Below, piece by piece: positions 1 through 6,496 of a stretch of DNA of 12,441 nucleotides (the stretch's first letter is position 1; each line of letters begins with the position of its first letter). The notes beneath the pieces were generated by a model that was not told the origin of the DNA, did no database searches, and worked only from the letters and a program-made list of their open reading frames with translations. The translations under genes were made by a program, and so were the position numbers. Source of the stretch: Thermotoga sp. (GTDB taxonomy: Bacteria > Thermotogota > Thermotogae > B21-G9); NCBI GenBank assembly GCA_003641545.1, contig QNAU01000014.1, forward strand, positions 1-12,441, given 5' to 3'.

Positions 1-87
1 CTGGAGAAAATGAACGTGATCGGTAGGATGGAAAGCTGGTCTAATATATTTATAAATATTTTGAAAACCATTAATGCATTTTCATAA
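1..87 (+). CDS. Possible 3' end of an upstream gene (partial)
   Basis: One + frame is open from the window edge to a TAA at 85-87, encoding 28 residues that end in a hydrophobic stretch (NIFINILKTINAFS). The stop lies just ahead of the phoH Shine-Dalgarno site, which would suit an operon. However, the last 15 codons are AT-rich and less typical of neighbouring genes, and a second frame is open to a TAG at 24-26. I recognise no family. The stretch may simply be a leader or promoter region. Confidence 0.25.
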   Translation: MEKMNVIGRMESWSNIFINILKTINAFS

Positions 88-104
88 TTACGGGAGGTAG
101 GAAC

Positions 105-1403
105 ATGGTCAAGAACTACGTTTTGGATACGAACGTCCTCATACATGATCCGAAATCCATCTACTCTTTCGAGGACAACAACGTGATACTCCCTCTCCCA
201 GTTTTGGAGGAAATAGATGGATTGAAGAAGAGGAACGGAGAGATAGGTAGAAACGCACGCGAGGTGGCGAGGGAACTTGACGAGTTGAGAAAGAGGGGAA
301 GAATATACGAAGGTGTGCCCCTCGATAACGGTGGAACTTTGAGAATCATGGTTCTCAGAGATACGAAGGTGAAGTTACCCAGATTCCTCTCGGATAAGAT
401 GGATAATTGGATCCTACTTTACACATTGGATCTGATGGAAAACAGTGACTTGCCAACATACTTAATCACGAAGGATATAAATCTGAGGATAAAAGCTGAA
501 ACTCTCGGAATAAAGGCGCAGGATTATCTGAGGGATAGAACGGATCCGGAGGAATTGTTCTCCGGATATGTCGAGATCAGAGGAAAGAAGGAACTCGCCG
601 AGAAGTTGATGAGAGAAGGTTTTCTCGATCCGAGGAAAGTTGGTCTGGAGGATCTGAGGCCGAACGAATTCGTGGATGTGGACGGTGTTTATGGAAGATA
701 CGTTGAGGAATACCGCACGATCAAGAAGTTGGACATAGATTTCAGAACGAGATGGTGGGGAATAAAGCCGAGAAACAGGGAACAACTCTTCGCCATGGAT
801 CTTCTGTTGGATGACTCAATAAAACTCGTTACCTTGATAGGCACCGCGGGAACCGGAAAAACCCTGTTGAGCATAACCGCGGGTCTCGTGAAAGTGCTGG
901 ATGAAAGAAGATACAGGAAACTCGTGGTGACGAAACCCGTGGTTCCCATGGGAAGGGACATAGGATACATTCCTGGAAAGCCTGAAGAAAAGATGCTTCC
1001 ATGGATACAACCGATAATAGACAACATGGAATTCCTCTTCTCGAACAGGAACCGTGAATTTGACATCGATTCGATGATAAAAAGAGGGAGGGGAAAGGTG
1101 GAGATACTCGTTCTGAGTTATCTCAGAGGTAGGAGCATACCGGATCAGTTCATCATTATAGATGAAGCTCAGAATCTAACTCCGCATGAGGTGAAAACCA
1201 TAATAACGAGGGTGGGAAAGAACACGAAGATAGTGTTGACAGGTGATCCTTCCCAGATAGACAGTCCGTATCTCGACGAGATGAGCAACGGTTTGGTCTA
1301 CGTCACATCGAAATTCTACGAGGAACCCTTGGCAGGTCACGTCAGCTTGACGAAGGGAGAAAGATCAGAACTGGCTAGCAGGGCGGTTGAACTTTTGAAA
1401 TGA
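105..1403 (+). CDS. phoH: PhoH family protein: PIN domain fused to PhoH-type ATPase
   Basis: This is a 432-residue cytoplasmic protein of the PhoH2/YlaK type, in which an N-terminal PIN nuclease-like domain precedes a P-loop ATPase; such proteins are linked to RNA unwinding and cleavage. The PIN part (about residues 4-150) starts with VLDTNVLIHDP, giving the first acidic residue D8. E35/E36, the conserved GRNAREV segment and a late acidic residue D124 in TKDINLR follow. The ATPase part (about 215-430) has Walker A GTAGTGKT (246-253), the family segment TKPVVPMGRDIGYIPG (276-291), Walker B FIIIDEAQN (349-357) and the LTGDPSQID motif (378-386). Length and domain order are normal and no key residue appears lost. 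The ATG at 105 is preceded by GGGAGGT at 92-98. It overlaps the next gene by ATGA (1400-1403), so translational coupling is likely. The in vivo substrate is not evident. Confidence 0.95.
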   Translation: MVKNYVLDTNVLIHDPKSIYSFEDNNVILPLPVLEEIDGLKKRNGEIGRNAREVARELDELRKRGRIYEGVPLDNGGTLRIMVLRDTKVKLPRFLSDKMDNWILLYTLDLMENSDLPTYLITKDINLRIKAETLGIKAQDYLRDRTDPEELFSGYVEIRGKKELAEKLMREGFLDPRKVGLEDLRPNEFVDVDGVYGRYVEEYRTIKKLDIDFRTRWWGIKPRNREQLFAMDLLLDDSIKLVTLIGTAGTGKTLLSITAGLVKVLDERRYRKLVVTKPVVPMGRDIGYIPGKPEEKMLPWIQPIIDNMEFLFSNRNREFDIDSMIKRGRGKVEILVLSYLRGRSIPDQFIIIDEAQNLTPHEVKTIITRVGKNTKIVLTGDPSQIDSPYLDEMSNGLVYVTSKFYEEPLAGHVSLTKGERSELASRAVELLK

Positions 1404-1987
1404 TCAGAGAGAGATACATTTTGATCCTTCTTCTGATCGTTCTGGCTATCGGTATAACTTACAGGTTCTTGGATTCCATCAATCCGAATCCAAAGGTCAT
1501 CCATTCGGTACGTGAATCGAAGATCCTCAGATCCAGGGAAAAGGATGTCCCGAGTGGGAAGATAAATCTGAACACCGCGGGATTCTCCGACTTTCTGAGA
1601 CTCCCTGGCATAGGGAAGGTTAAAGCGAGAGCCATCCTGGATTACAGAAAGAAAAATGGTGGATTCAAAAATGTCGAGGAGATAATGAAGGTTCCAGGGA
1701 TAGGGAAGAAAACCTTTGAGAGGATAAGAGGCATGATATTCGTGGAAGGTTCGAATGAGGAAAAAGAAAAGAAAGATGAAGATGAGATGCTCATCGATGT
1801 GAACACCGCGACGTTGGAAGAGCTGATGAGATTACCTGGAATAGGTGAAGTGAAGGCGAGGGAAATAATCGAGTACAGAAAGACGCACGGATTCTTCAGA
1901 ACGGTCGATGAACTGTTGAACGTCAGGGGAATAGGGAAAAAGACCCTCGAAAGGTTGAGAAGATACATCAAGGTTGGGGAAAGATGA
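1400..1987 (+). CDS. Membrane-anchored ComEA-like protein with two helix-hairpin-helix units
   Basis: This 195-residue protein has a short basic N-terminus, one hydrophobic segment (about residues 6-24, ILILLLIVLAIGITYRFL) and then two tandem ComEA-type (HhH)2 units at about 54-114 and 131-191. Each unit has the LNTA/VNTA start, LPGIG, the YRK...GGF/GFF segment and a second PGIG or RGIG hairpin. A highly charged linker rich in Glu and Lys (118-130) joins them. The known family member ComEA binds double-stranded DNA outside the membrane during natural transformation and carries a single unit, so the doubled arrangement is less common. The topology suggests the DNA-binding part is extracytoplasmic. 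The start ATG overlaps the phoH stop as ATGA, and the stop overlaps the next ATG in the same way. No other competence gene is visible here, so a competence role is inference; general DNA binding or repair is an alternative. Confidence 0.85.
   Translation: MIRERYILILLLIVLAIGITYRFLDSINPNPKVIHSVRESKILRSREKDVPSGKINLNTAGFSDFLRLPGIGKVKARAILDYRKKNGGFKNVEEIMKVPGIGKKTFERIRGMIFVEGSNEEKEKKDEDEMLIDVNTATLEELMRLPGIGEVKAREIIEYRKTHGFFRTVDELLNVRGIGKKTLERLRRYIKVGER
1559..1972 (+). repeat. Intragenic duplication of the (HhH)2 coding unit
   Basis: Bases 1559-1741 and 1790-1972 encode the two (HhH)2 units of the ComEA-like protein. The encoded repeats align without large gaps and share LPGIG, KAR, YRK and GIGKKT at equivalent positions. 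The DNA has diverged clearly, so this is an old domain duplication and not a recent tandem repeat. Confidence 0.8.
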
Positions 1988-2598
1988 GAATTTCCGCCTT
2001 GGTTCTCGCAGGTGGTGAATCGAAGAGATTCGGTAAGAACAAATTGTTCGAAGAATTCAAAGGGAAACCGTTGATCCTCTGGACACTCGAGCTCGTCAAG
2101 AGCGTGGAATTCCATGAAAGGATAATCGTTCTGAATCCTAAGAACCTTGAGTTGTACATTCAGATGGGCATCGATGGATTCAACGTGATCGTCAACGAGG
2201 GATACAGAGAAGGGATGGCATCTTCGATAAGGGTTGGAATGAGTCGTGCGATCGATTCGAGATCCGATGCGGTCATGATATTCCTCTCCGACATGCCATT
2301 CATAAAAACCGAAACGATTCTCAGACTGATGAACGTCATGGAAGAAAACCACAAGCCCATCGTGATTCCGAGGTATGGAATGAAAAGGGGGAATCCTGTT
2401 CTCATCAGGCGCGAGGTTTTCCACCTCGCCATGGGGTTGAAGGGTGACATCGGTATGAGAAGGATAGTTGAGAATAGGAAGGATCTCGTGGAATTCGTTC
2501 AGGTTTTGGATCCTGGTGTAAGGATGGATATAGACGAAATGGCGGATGTGGAAGATCTGGAGTGGGGCTACTTAGGATCGCGAAACTCAGAAGAATGA
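1984..2598 (+). CDS. MobA/MocA-like nucleotidyltransferase
   Basis: This 204-residue Rossmann-like nucleotidyltransferase belongs to the NTP_transf_3 group that includes MobA, MocA and related NTP transferases. The N-terminal nucleotide-binding signature is LAGGESKRFGKNK (8-20), with the essential K of the R-FG-x-K pattern. The MocA-like EGMASSIR segment is at 76-83, the metal-binding aspartate is in LSDMPFI (101-107), and GNPVLI (136-141), GDIGMRRI (154-161) and a late DIDEMADVE (182-190) follow, as in MocA-type enzymes. Family chemistry is transfer of CMP or GMP from an NTP to a phosphorylated cofactor such as molybdopterin. No molybdenum cofactor or molybdoenzyme gene is in the window, so the real acceptor is unknown. 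The start overlaps the preceding stop as ATGA, making it the third member of the coupled phoH operon. The metG promoter begins three bases after its stop. Confidence 0.82.
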   Translation: MRISALVLAGGESKRFGKNKLFEEFKGKPLILWTLELVKSVEFHERIIVLNPKNLELYIQMGIDGFNVIVNEGYREGMASSIRVGMSRAIDSRSDAVMIFLSDMPFIKTETILRLMNVMEENHKPIVIPRYGMKRGNPVLIRREVFHLAMGLKGDIGMRRIVENRKDLVEFVQVLDPGVRMDIDEMADVEDLEWGYLGSRNSEE

Positions 2599-2600
2599 TC

Positions 2601-2609
2601 TGCTATAAT
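2601..2609 (+). promoter_or_regulatory. Extended -10 promoter of metG (TGCTATAAT)
   Basis: A perfect TG-N-TATAAT extended -10 element lies immediately after the nucleotidyltransferase stop. No good -35 hexamer sits 16-18 bases upstream, which is tolerated with an extended -10. Initiation about seven bases downstream (near 2616) would give a leader of about 33 bases to GTG 2649. Initiation at that point would leave almost no leader for the alternative ATG 2622. Confidence 0.65.
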
Positions 2610-2636
2610 TCAGGTAAATTCATGGTTGTTGACTAT

Positions 2637-2643
2637 GGAGGTG
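2637..2643 (+). promoter_or_regulatory. Shine-Dalgarno site that fixes the metG start
   Basis: GGAGGTG is followed after five bases by GTG 2649. Upstream in-frame ATGs at 2562 and 2622 have no comparable site, and the first lies inside the preceding gene. Confidence 0.8.
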
Positions 2644-2648
2644 GGAAG

Positions 2649-4574
2649 GTGAAGAAGGGGAAATACTACGTAACCACACCGATATACTACATAAATTCCG
2701 AACCTCACATAGGTTCCGCTTACACGACGATAATAGCGGATGTGATAGCAAGATACAAGAGGTTCAGGAGATACGATGTCTTCTTTCTCACCGGAACGGA
2801 TGAGCACGGGCAGAAGGTTCTTTCCGCGGCACTTGAAGCGGGAAAGGATCCACAGGTATTCTGCGACGAGCTTGCGGAAAAGTTCAAGAAATTGTGGAAG
2901 GATCTGGAAATAACGAACGATTACTTCATAAGAACAACCGATGAAAATCATATGAAGGTGGTTCAGAGATTCGTCGAGAAGATGATGGAAAATGGAGATA
3001 TATACAAAGGTAAATACGAGGGATGGTACTGCATCCCCTGCGAGAGTTTCTGGAAAGAGGAAGAGTTGGGGGATGGTAAAACCTGTCCACAGTGCGGGAG
3101 ACCGGTGAAGTGGGTCAGTGAGGAGAATTATTTCTTCAGACTTTCGAAATACAGATCCGCGTTGTTGAAGCATTATGAAGAGAATCCGGACTTCGTCGAA
3201 CCGGATTTCAGAAAAAATGAGATGCTCAGGATACTTGAATCTGGTCTTCAGGATCTCAGTATAACGAGGACCTCATTCAAATGGGGAGTTCCCATGCCAA
3301 GGGATCCAAAACACGTGATATATGTGTGGGTCGATGCTCTCATAAATTACGTTTCCGCGATAGGATACACGGAGGACGATGAAAAATTTGAAAGATACTG
3401 GCCCGCGGATCTGCATCTGATAGGGAAGGAAATAAACAGATTTCATTCCATAATATGGCCTGCGATGCTGATGTCGGTCGGACTTCCATTGCCCAGGAAG
3501 ATCTACGCCCATGGATGGCTCACCGTCAACGGTCAGAAGATATCCAAATCCTTGGGGAATGCCATAGATCCGCGTGTGGTGGTTAAAAAATATGGCCTCG
3601 ATGCGGTCAGATACTACCTTCTGAGGGAGATAGCGTTCGGAAAGGATGGTGATTTCTCCGAGGAAGGATTGATAAAACGAATAAACGCGGATCTCGCCAA
3701 CGATCTTGGAAATCTTGTTCACAGAACGACCGCCATGATAAAACAGAATTTCAACTCCAAGGTCCCGAGACCATCGAAGTCGGAAGGTGTGGATGAAAAA
3801 CTCAAAGATTCAGCCATGGAAACCATATCGGAATTCTTCGATCACATGGATTCCCTCAAATTCACAACCGCCCTTGAAAAACTGTGGGAATTCGTTGGTT
3901 TTTCCAACAAATACATAGATCTGACGGAACCATGGATATTGGCTAAGGGTGGGGATAAGGAAAAGGAAAGACTCGCCACCGTTTTGTACAACCTATCTGA
4001 AGCCATCAGGATAATTGCGGTCTTGCTCAAATCTGTGATGCCGAACACATCGAGGGAAATACTGAGAAGGTTCGGATATGAAAACTGGGATGAGGTCGAT
4101 GAAACCCACGTTGAGAGATGGGGAATGATCAAGGTGGGAAATCCCGTCGAACATGGTAAGCCTCTATTCCCGAGGATAGACAAGGACAGTGAAAGAGTGA
4201 TAAAGATGAAGACAACCGATGAGGGCAAGAGGGAGGAAAAATATGCTGAATTCATAACCATCGAAGATTTCTCCAAGGTCGATCTGAGGGTGGGTAAGGT
4301 GATTGAAGCAGAGAAGGTGGAAAAATCCAGAAAATTACTCAAGCTCAAGATCGATCTGGGGAAACTTGGGATCAAACAGATAGTCGCGGGAATAGCACAG
4401 TATTACAATCCTCAAGACCTGATTGGTAAGAAGATAATAGTGGTCGCCAACCTCAAACCGGTGAAGTTGATGGGTGTTGAATCCCAGGGTATGCTCTTAG
4501 CAGCGCAGTCCGAGGGAAAACTTCGCCTTCTTACGGTGGATGGAGACATAGACGCCGGAGCGAAGATATCATGA
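2649..4574 (+). CDS. metG: Methionyl-tRNA synthetase
   Basis: This class I aminoacyl-tRNA synthetase charges tRNA-Met in the cytoplasm. With the GTG start at 2649 it has 641 residues, close to my memory of the Thermotoga enzyme, and it begins KKGKYYVTTPIYYIN as the family does. The HIGH-type motif is PHIGS (19-23) and the KMSKS-type motif is KISKS (297-301). A Cys4 zinc knuckle is formed by C128, C131, C146 and C149 (CIPC and CPQC). The anticodon-binding helical domain occupies roughly 360-520. A C-terminal OB-fold tRNA-binding domain (about 537-641) contains DLRVGKVIEAEKV and KLMGVESQGMLLAA; it usually supports dimerisation and tRNA binding. A longer reading from ATG 2562 would add 29 unrelated residues and overlap the previous gene. 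The gene is transcribed alone and its stop abuts that of the opposing membrane-protein gene. Confidence 0.97.
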   Translation: MKKGKYYVTTPIYYINSEPHIGSAYTTIIADVIARYKRFRRYDVFFLTGTDEHGQKVLSAALEAGKDPQVFCDELAEKFKKLWKDLEITNDYFIRTTDENHMKVVQRFVEKMMENGDIYKGKYEGWYCIPCESFWKEEELGDGKTCPQCGRPVKWVSEENYFFRLSKYRSALLKHYEENPDFVEPDFRKNEMLRILESGLQDLSITRTSFKWGVPMPRDPKHVIYVWVDALINYVSAIGYTEDDEKFERYWPADLHLIGKEINRFHSIIWPAMLMSVGLPLPRKIYAHGWLTVNGQKISKSLGNAIDPRVVVKKYGLDAVRYYLLREIAFGKDGDFSEEGLIKRINADLANDLGNLVHRTTAMIKQNFNSKVPRPSKSEGVDEKLKDSAMETISEFFDHMDSLKFTTALEKLWEFVGFSNKYIDLTEPWILAKGGDKEKERLATVLYNLSEAIRIIAVLLKSVMPNTSREILRRFGYENWDEVDETHVERWGMIKVGNPVEHGKPLFPRIDKDSERVIKMKTTDEGKREEKYAEFITIEDFSKVDLRVGKVIEAEKVEKSRKLLKLKIDLGKLGIKQIVAGIAQYYNPQDLIGKKIIVVANLKPVKLMGVESQGMLLAAQSEGKLRLLTVDGDIDAGAKIS

Positions 4575-4595
4575 CTATCCATAGATTATGATTTT
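4568..4595 (+). terminator. Weak hairpin at the metG end
   Basis: Nested inverted repeats ATCAT/ATGAT (4568-4572 with 4588-4592) and CTAT/ATAG (4575-4578 with 4581-4584) could form an AT-rich hairpin followed by only four T. It overlaps the metG stop and the end of the opposing gene. It is too weak to call firmly as an intrinsic terminator. Confidence 0.25.
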
Positions 4596-5186
4596 CCATA
4601 TGATCGAAAGTGTCAAACCAACGATTGGACTGATTATCCAGTATTTCGAAAATCTCATGAAAAGCAGTCTATAGACCAAAACCATCACGAATATTACAAA
4701 AACCCACAAGTATTGTGATGCATTCACGAGAACGAAAGCCAAAAGTCTCTCGAATATTCCGTCTGAATCGTTCGATTCCAAGGGTATCATCCCTATACAT
4801 CTGAATACTGTCGTTGGAACAGCGGAAGTCATGGTCATGCCAAGGATATAGGTTGAAAACTCCGGTGTTATGTAGGAATCCAGAAGGTATTTCCACGCCA
4901 CCACGTTCAGAAAGAAAGCCACGGACAACCCGATCAATTCTGCAATCACGAAATTTCTCTTTCTGAACAGATCAACCAACATGTGTGCGATGATATACGT
5001 TGAAATTAGCAGAACACCTTTTGGCATCTTCAACAGCGTATCGAACGTGAAAGCGAGAAGTATGAGAATCACCCATATCCAGTGTTTGATCAGATCCAAC
5101 TTCCCAAATTTTGATATTTTGTTCGCATTCGTGAAAGCGTGATCCGCAACGAGATGAGATAGGATGAATTGACTTGGAAATACCAT
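4575..5186 (-). CDS. Polytopic membrane protein, DUF3307-like
   Basis: This 203-residue integral membrane protein has about six hydrophobic segments, three of them clear (IKHWIWVILILLAFTFDTL, a segment beginning VIAELIGLSVAFFLNVV and one beginning LLAFVLVNASQYLWVFV). The N-terminal part has QFILSHLVADHAFTN, then a KHW and an AHMLVDLFRK further on. This spacing of His and Asp in hydrophobic helices resembles the DUF3307 membrane family, whose function is unknown, but the assignment is from memory and tentative. ATG 5186 lies seven bases after the stop of the glycosyltransferase upstream on the same strand, so the two are probably co-transcribed; a GGGGAG sits about 11 bases ahead. A TTG at 5207 would add seven residues and overlap the upstream gene. 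The stop (4575-4577) abuts the metG stop with no spacer. A role in lipid or envelope assembly is possible only by context. Confidence 0.7.
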   Translation of the reverse strand: MVFPSQFILSHLVADHAFTNANKISKFGKLDLIKHWIWVILILLAFTFDTLLKMPKGVLLISTYIIAHMLVDLFRKRNFVIAELIGLSVAFFLNVVAWKYLLDSYITPEFSTYILGMTMTSAVPTTVFRCIGMIPLESNDSDGIFERLLAFVLVNASQYLWVFVIFVMVLVYRLLFMRFSKYWIISPIVGLTLSIIWKIIIYG

Positions 5187-5193
5187 GTCATCA

Positions 5194-6417
5194 TCAGCTC
5201 CCCACAAATATTCTGTTCTCTATCTTTTCAAGCTTTCTCATCACGGTCTCAAAGATCCTGGGTATATGATAGATTTTCTTCTCCTTCCTGGATAGATTAC
5301 CATATATTTTCAGGAGTTTTTCAACTGCGGAATCCATCGACCATTTTTCCTCGACGTATTCGATCCCGAGTTTCGACAATCTTTCTCTTTTCGAATCGTC
5401 GTCGAGGATACTCTTCACTTTCACCAGAAAATCATCCTCATCTTCACCTTTGACCAGAAGAGCCCCCCTTCCATCTTCCAAGACATCCTTTATCCCTTTC
5501 TCCGCTATGGCAACAACCGGTGTACCAGCTGCGAGAGATTCCAAGACAACCAAACCTTGAGTTTCGGTCAAAGAAGCGAATATGAACAGATCGGATTGCT
5601 TGTAGTATTCTATCAGATCATCCCTTCTCAGATAACCGGTCAGCACTACCTTGTTTTTTATCTCCCATTCGTCCAAGGCTTCCTCTATATCCATTCTCAA
5701 GGGCCCATCCCCAGCGATTATGAAGGAAACCTTTCTTCCTTCTTCCACCAACCTTTTGAATATCCTCAGGGTGAAGAACACATTCTTCTCCTTTGCCAAT
5801 CTTCCGGCGAACAGAATGATCCTCTCATCTTTTCCTATTCCATGCTTTTTCCTCACATCAAATCTGTTTTCTCCCCTGAAAGAGTCTATATCTATCCCAG
5901 TGGGTATGACAGTTATCTCCTTCTCCACACCGTATTTCACGAGTTCTTTTCTTATCTCTTCGGTGGGAGCTATGACGTGATCCACCTGGTTGCAAAACCA
6001 GGCGCTGAATTCTTCGACCACACTTCTCGAAGGCCTTATTGGAGGTGGAATGTAATGTCTGTACTCAACGAGAAGGGTGTGGTATGTGTGGACGTGGGGT
6101 ATTCCAAAATCCTGTTGAATTTTCAAAGCAAAGAAGCCAAGTATGAAGGGTGTATGACTGTGTATAACATCTGGATCGAATCCATGTATGAAATCTCTTA
6201 TTCTCTTCTTCACGGGTATGGAAATGATGTGCTGTTTCTCCATGGGAAAACGCACACCGGGGACCTTCAAAACTTTGTGATCTCCCTTCGGAGCTATGGG
6301 AGCGATTATGAAAACATCATGTCCCCTTTTTTCAAGATACTTTCTGAACAAACTTGTAGAAGTTGCCACACCGTTTACCTGTGGAAGATAAGTTTCGGTG
6401 AAAAAAACTATTTTCAT
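5194..6417 (-). CDS. GT4 family glycosyltransferase (likely glycolipid glucosyltransferase)
   Basis: This 407-residue GT-B retaining glycosyltransferase transfers a sugar from a nucleotide donor. The N-terminal acceptor domain begins MKIVFFTETYLPQVNG with the glycine-rich loop (G16) and carries HSHTPF (86-91) and HTYHT. The C-terminal donor domain has AGRLAKEKN (205-212, conserved G-R and K), AGDGPL, and the GT4 E-x7-E motif ETQGLVVLE (E285, E293) followed by AAGTPVVA. The sequence closely resembles 1,2-diacylglycerol 3-glucosyltransferase-like proteins of Thermotoga and Gram-positive bacteria, so synthesis of a membrane glycolipid is the best guess; the acceptor cannot be proved. ATG 6417 is preceded by GGTGA four bases upstream and starts at the family N-terminus. 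An in-frame ATG at 6432 would add MDGEK. It is the first gene of a two-gene operon, divergent from the MATE exporter. Confidence 0.9.
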   Translation of the reverse strand: MKIVFFTETYLPQVNGVATSTSLFRKYLEKRGHDVFIIAPIAPKGDHKVLKVPGVRFPMEKQHIISIPVKKRIRDFIHGFDPDVIHSHTPFILGFFALKIQQDFGIPHVHTYHTLLVEYRHYIPPPIRPSRSVVEEFSAWFCNQVDHVIAPTEEIRKELVKYGVEKEITVIPTGIDIDSFRGENRFDVRKKHGIGKDERIILFAGRLAKEKNVFFTLRIFKRLVEEGRKVSFIIAGDGPLRMDIEEALDEWEIKNKVVLTGYLRRDDLIEYYKQSDLFIFASLTETQGLVVLESLAAGTPVVAIAEKGIKDVLEDGRGALLVKGEDEDDFLVKVKSILDDDSKRERLSKLGIEYVEEKWSMDSAVEKLLKIYGNLSRKEKKIYHIPRIFETVMRKLEKIENRIFVGS

Positions 6418-6451
6418 CTTCTCACCATCCATTCTTTTCCACAGTATCTGA

Positions 6452-6460
6452 ATTTTAACA
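6452..6460 (-). promoter_or_regulatory. Extended -10 promoter of the glycosyltransferase operon
   Basis: On the minus strand TGTTAAAAT (TGn plus a 5/6 -10 hexamer) is present, with no convincing -35. Initiation near 6445 would leave a leader of about 28 bases to ATG 6417. The element coincides with the -35 of the divergent MATE promoter. Confidence 0.45.
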
Positions 6461-6483
6461 CAACATATATGTTAATATAGAAT
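6455..6483 (+). promoter_or_regulatory. Candidate sigma-A promoter of the MATE gene
   Basis: TTAACA (6455-6460, 5/6 to TTGACA), a 17-base spacer and TAGAAT (6478-6483, 5/6 to TATAAT) form a plausible promoter. Initiation would fall near 6490, leaving a very short leader before ATG 6497. Confidence 0.45.
6462..6473. promoter_or_regulatory. Perfect palindrome AACATATATGTT, possible operator
   Basis: A 12-base perfect palindrome is flanked by TTAACA (6455-6460) and TGTTAA (6470-6475), which are also inverted with respect to each other. It lies in the spacer between the elements of both divergent promoters. A dimeric repressor of MarR or TetR type could bind here, but no such regulator gene is adjacent. 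Confidence 0.4.
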
Positions 6484-6496
6484 CATGGGGACGAAA

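Noticed and set aside
61..88. Promoter-like TTGAAA and CATAAT ahead of phoH
   Set aside because: With this -10, transcription would begin around 95, inside the Shine-Dalgarno site at 92-98. The AT-rich 40-60 stretch may hold a better promoter, but I could not define it.
1559..1972. Recent tandem duplication in the HhH gene
   Set aside because: The DNA of the two units has diverged strongly, so this is an ancient domain repeat and not a recent or unstable duplication.
1642..2424. 260-residue open frame on the - strand
   Set aside because: It spans the ends of two motif-rich + genes, has a phenylalanine/serine-rich composition typical of antisense frames, and has no Shine-Dalgarno support.
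2562..2648. Earlier metG starts at ATG 2562 or 2622
   Set aside because: The first overlaps the preceding gene and precedes the promoter; the second would have almost no leader. GTG 2649 has a perfect Shine-Dalgarno site and the family N-terminus.
5557..6480. 307-residue open frame on the + strand
   Set aside because: It lies wholly antisense to the well-supported glycosyltransferase gene, has no recognisable motif, and owes its length to the codon bias of that gene.
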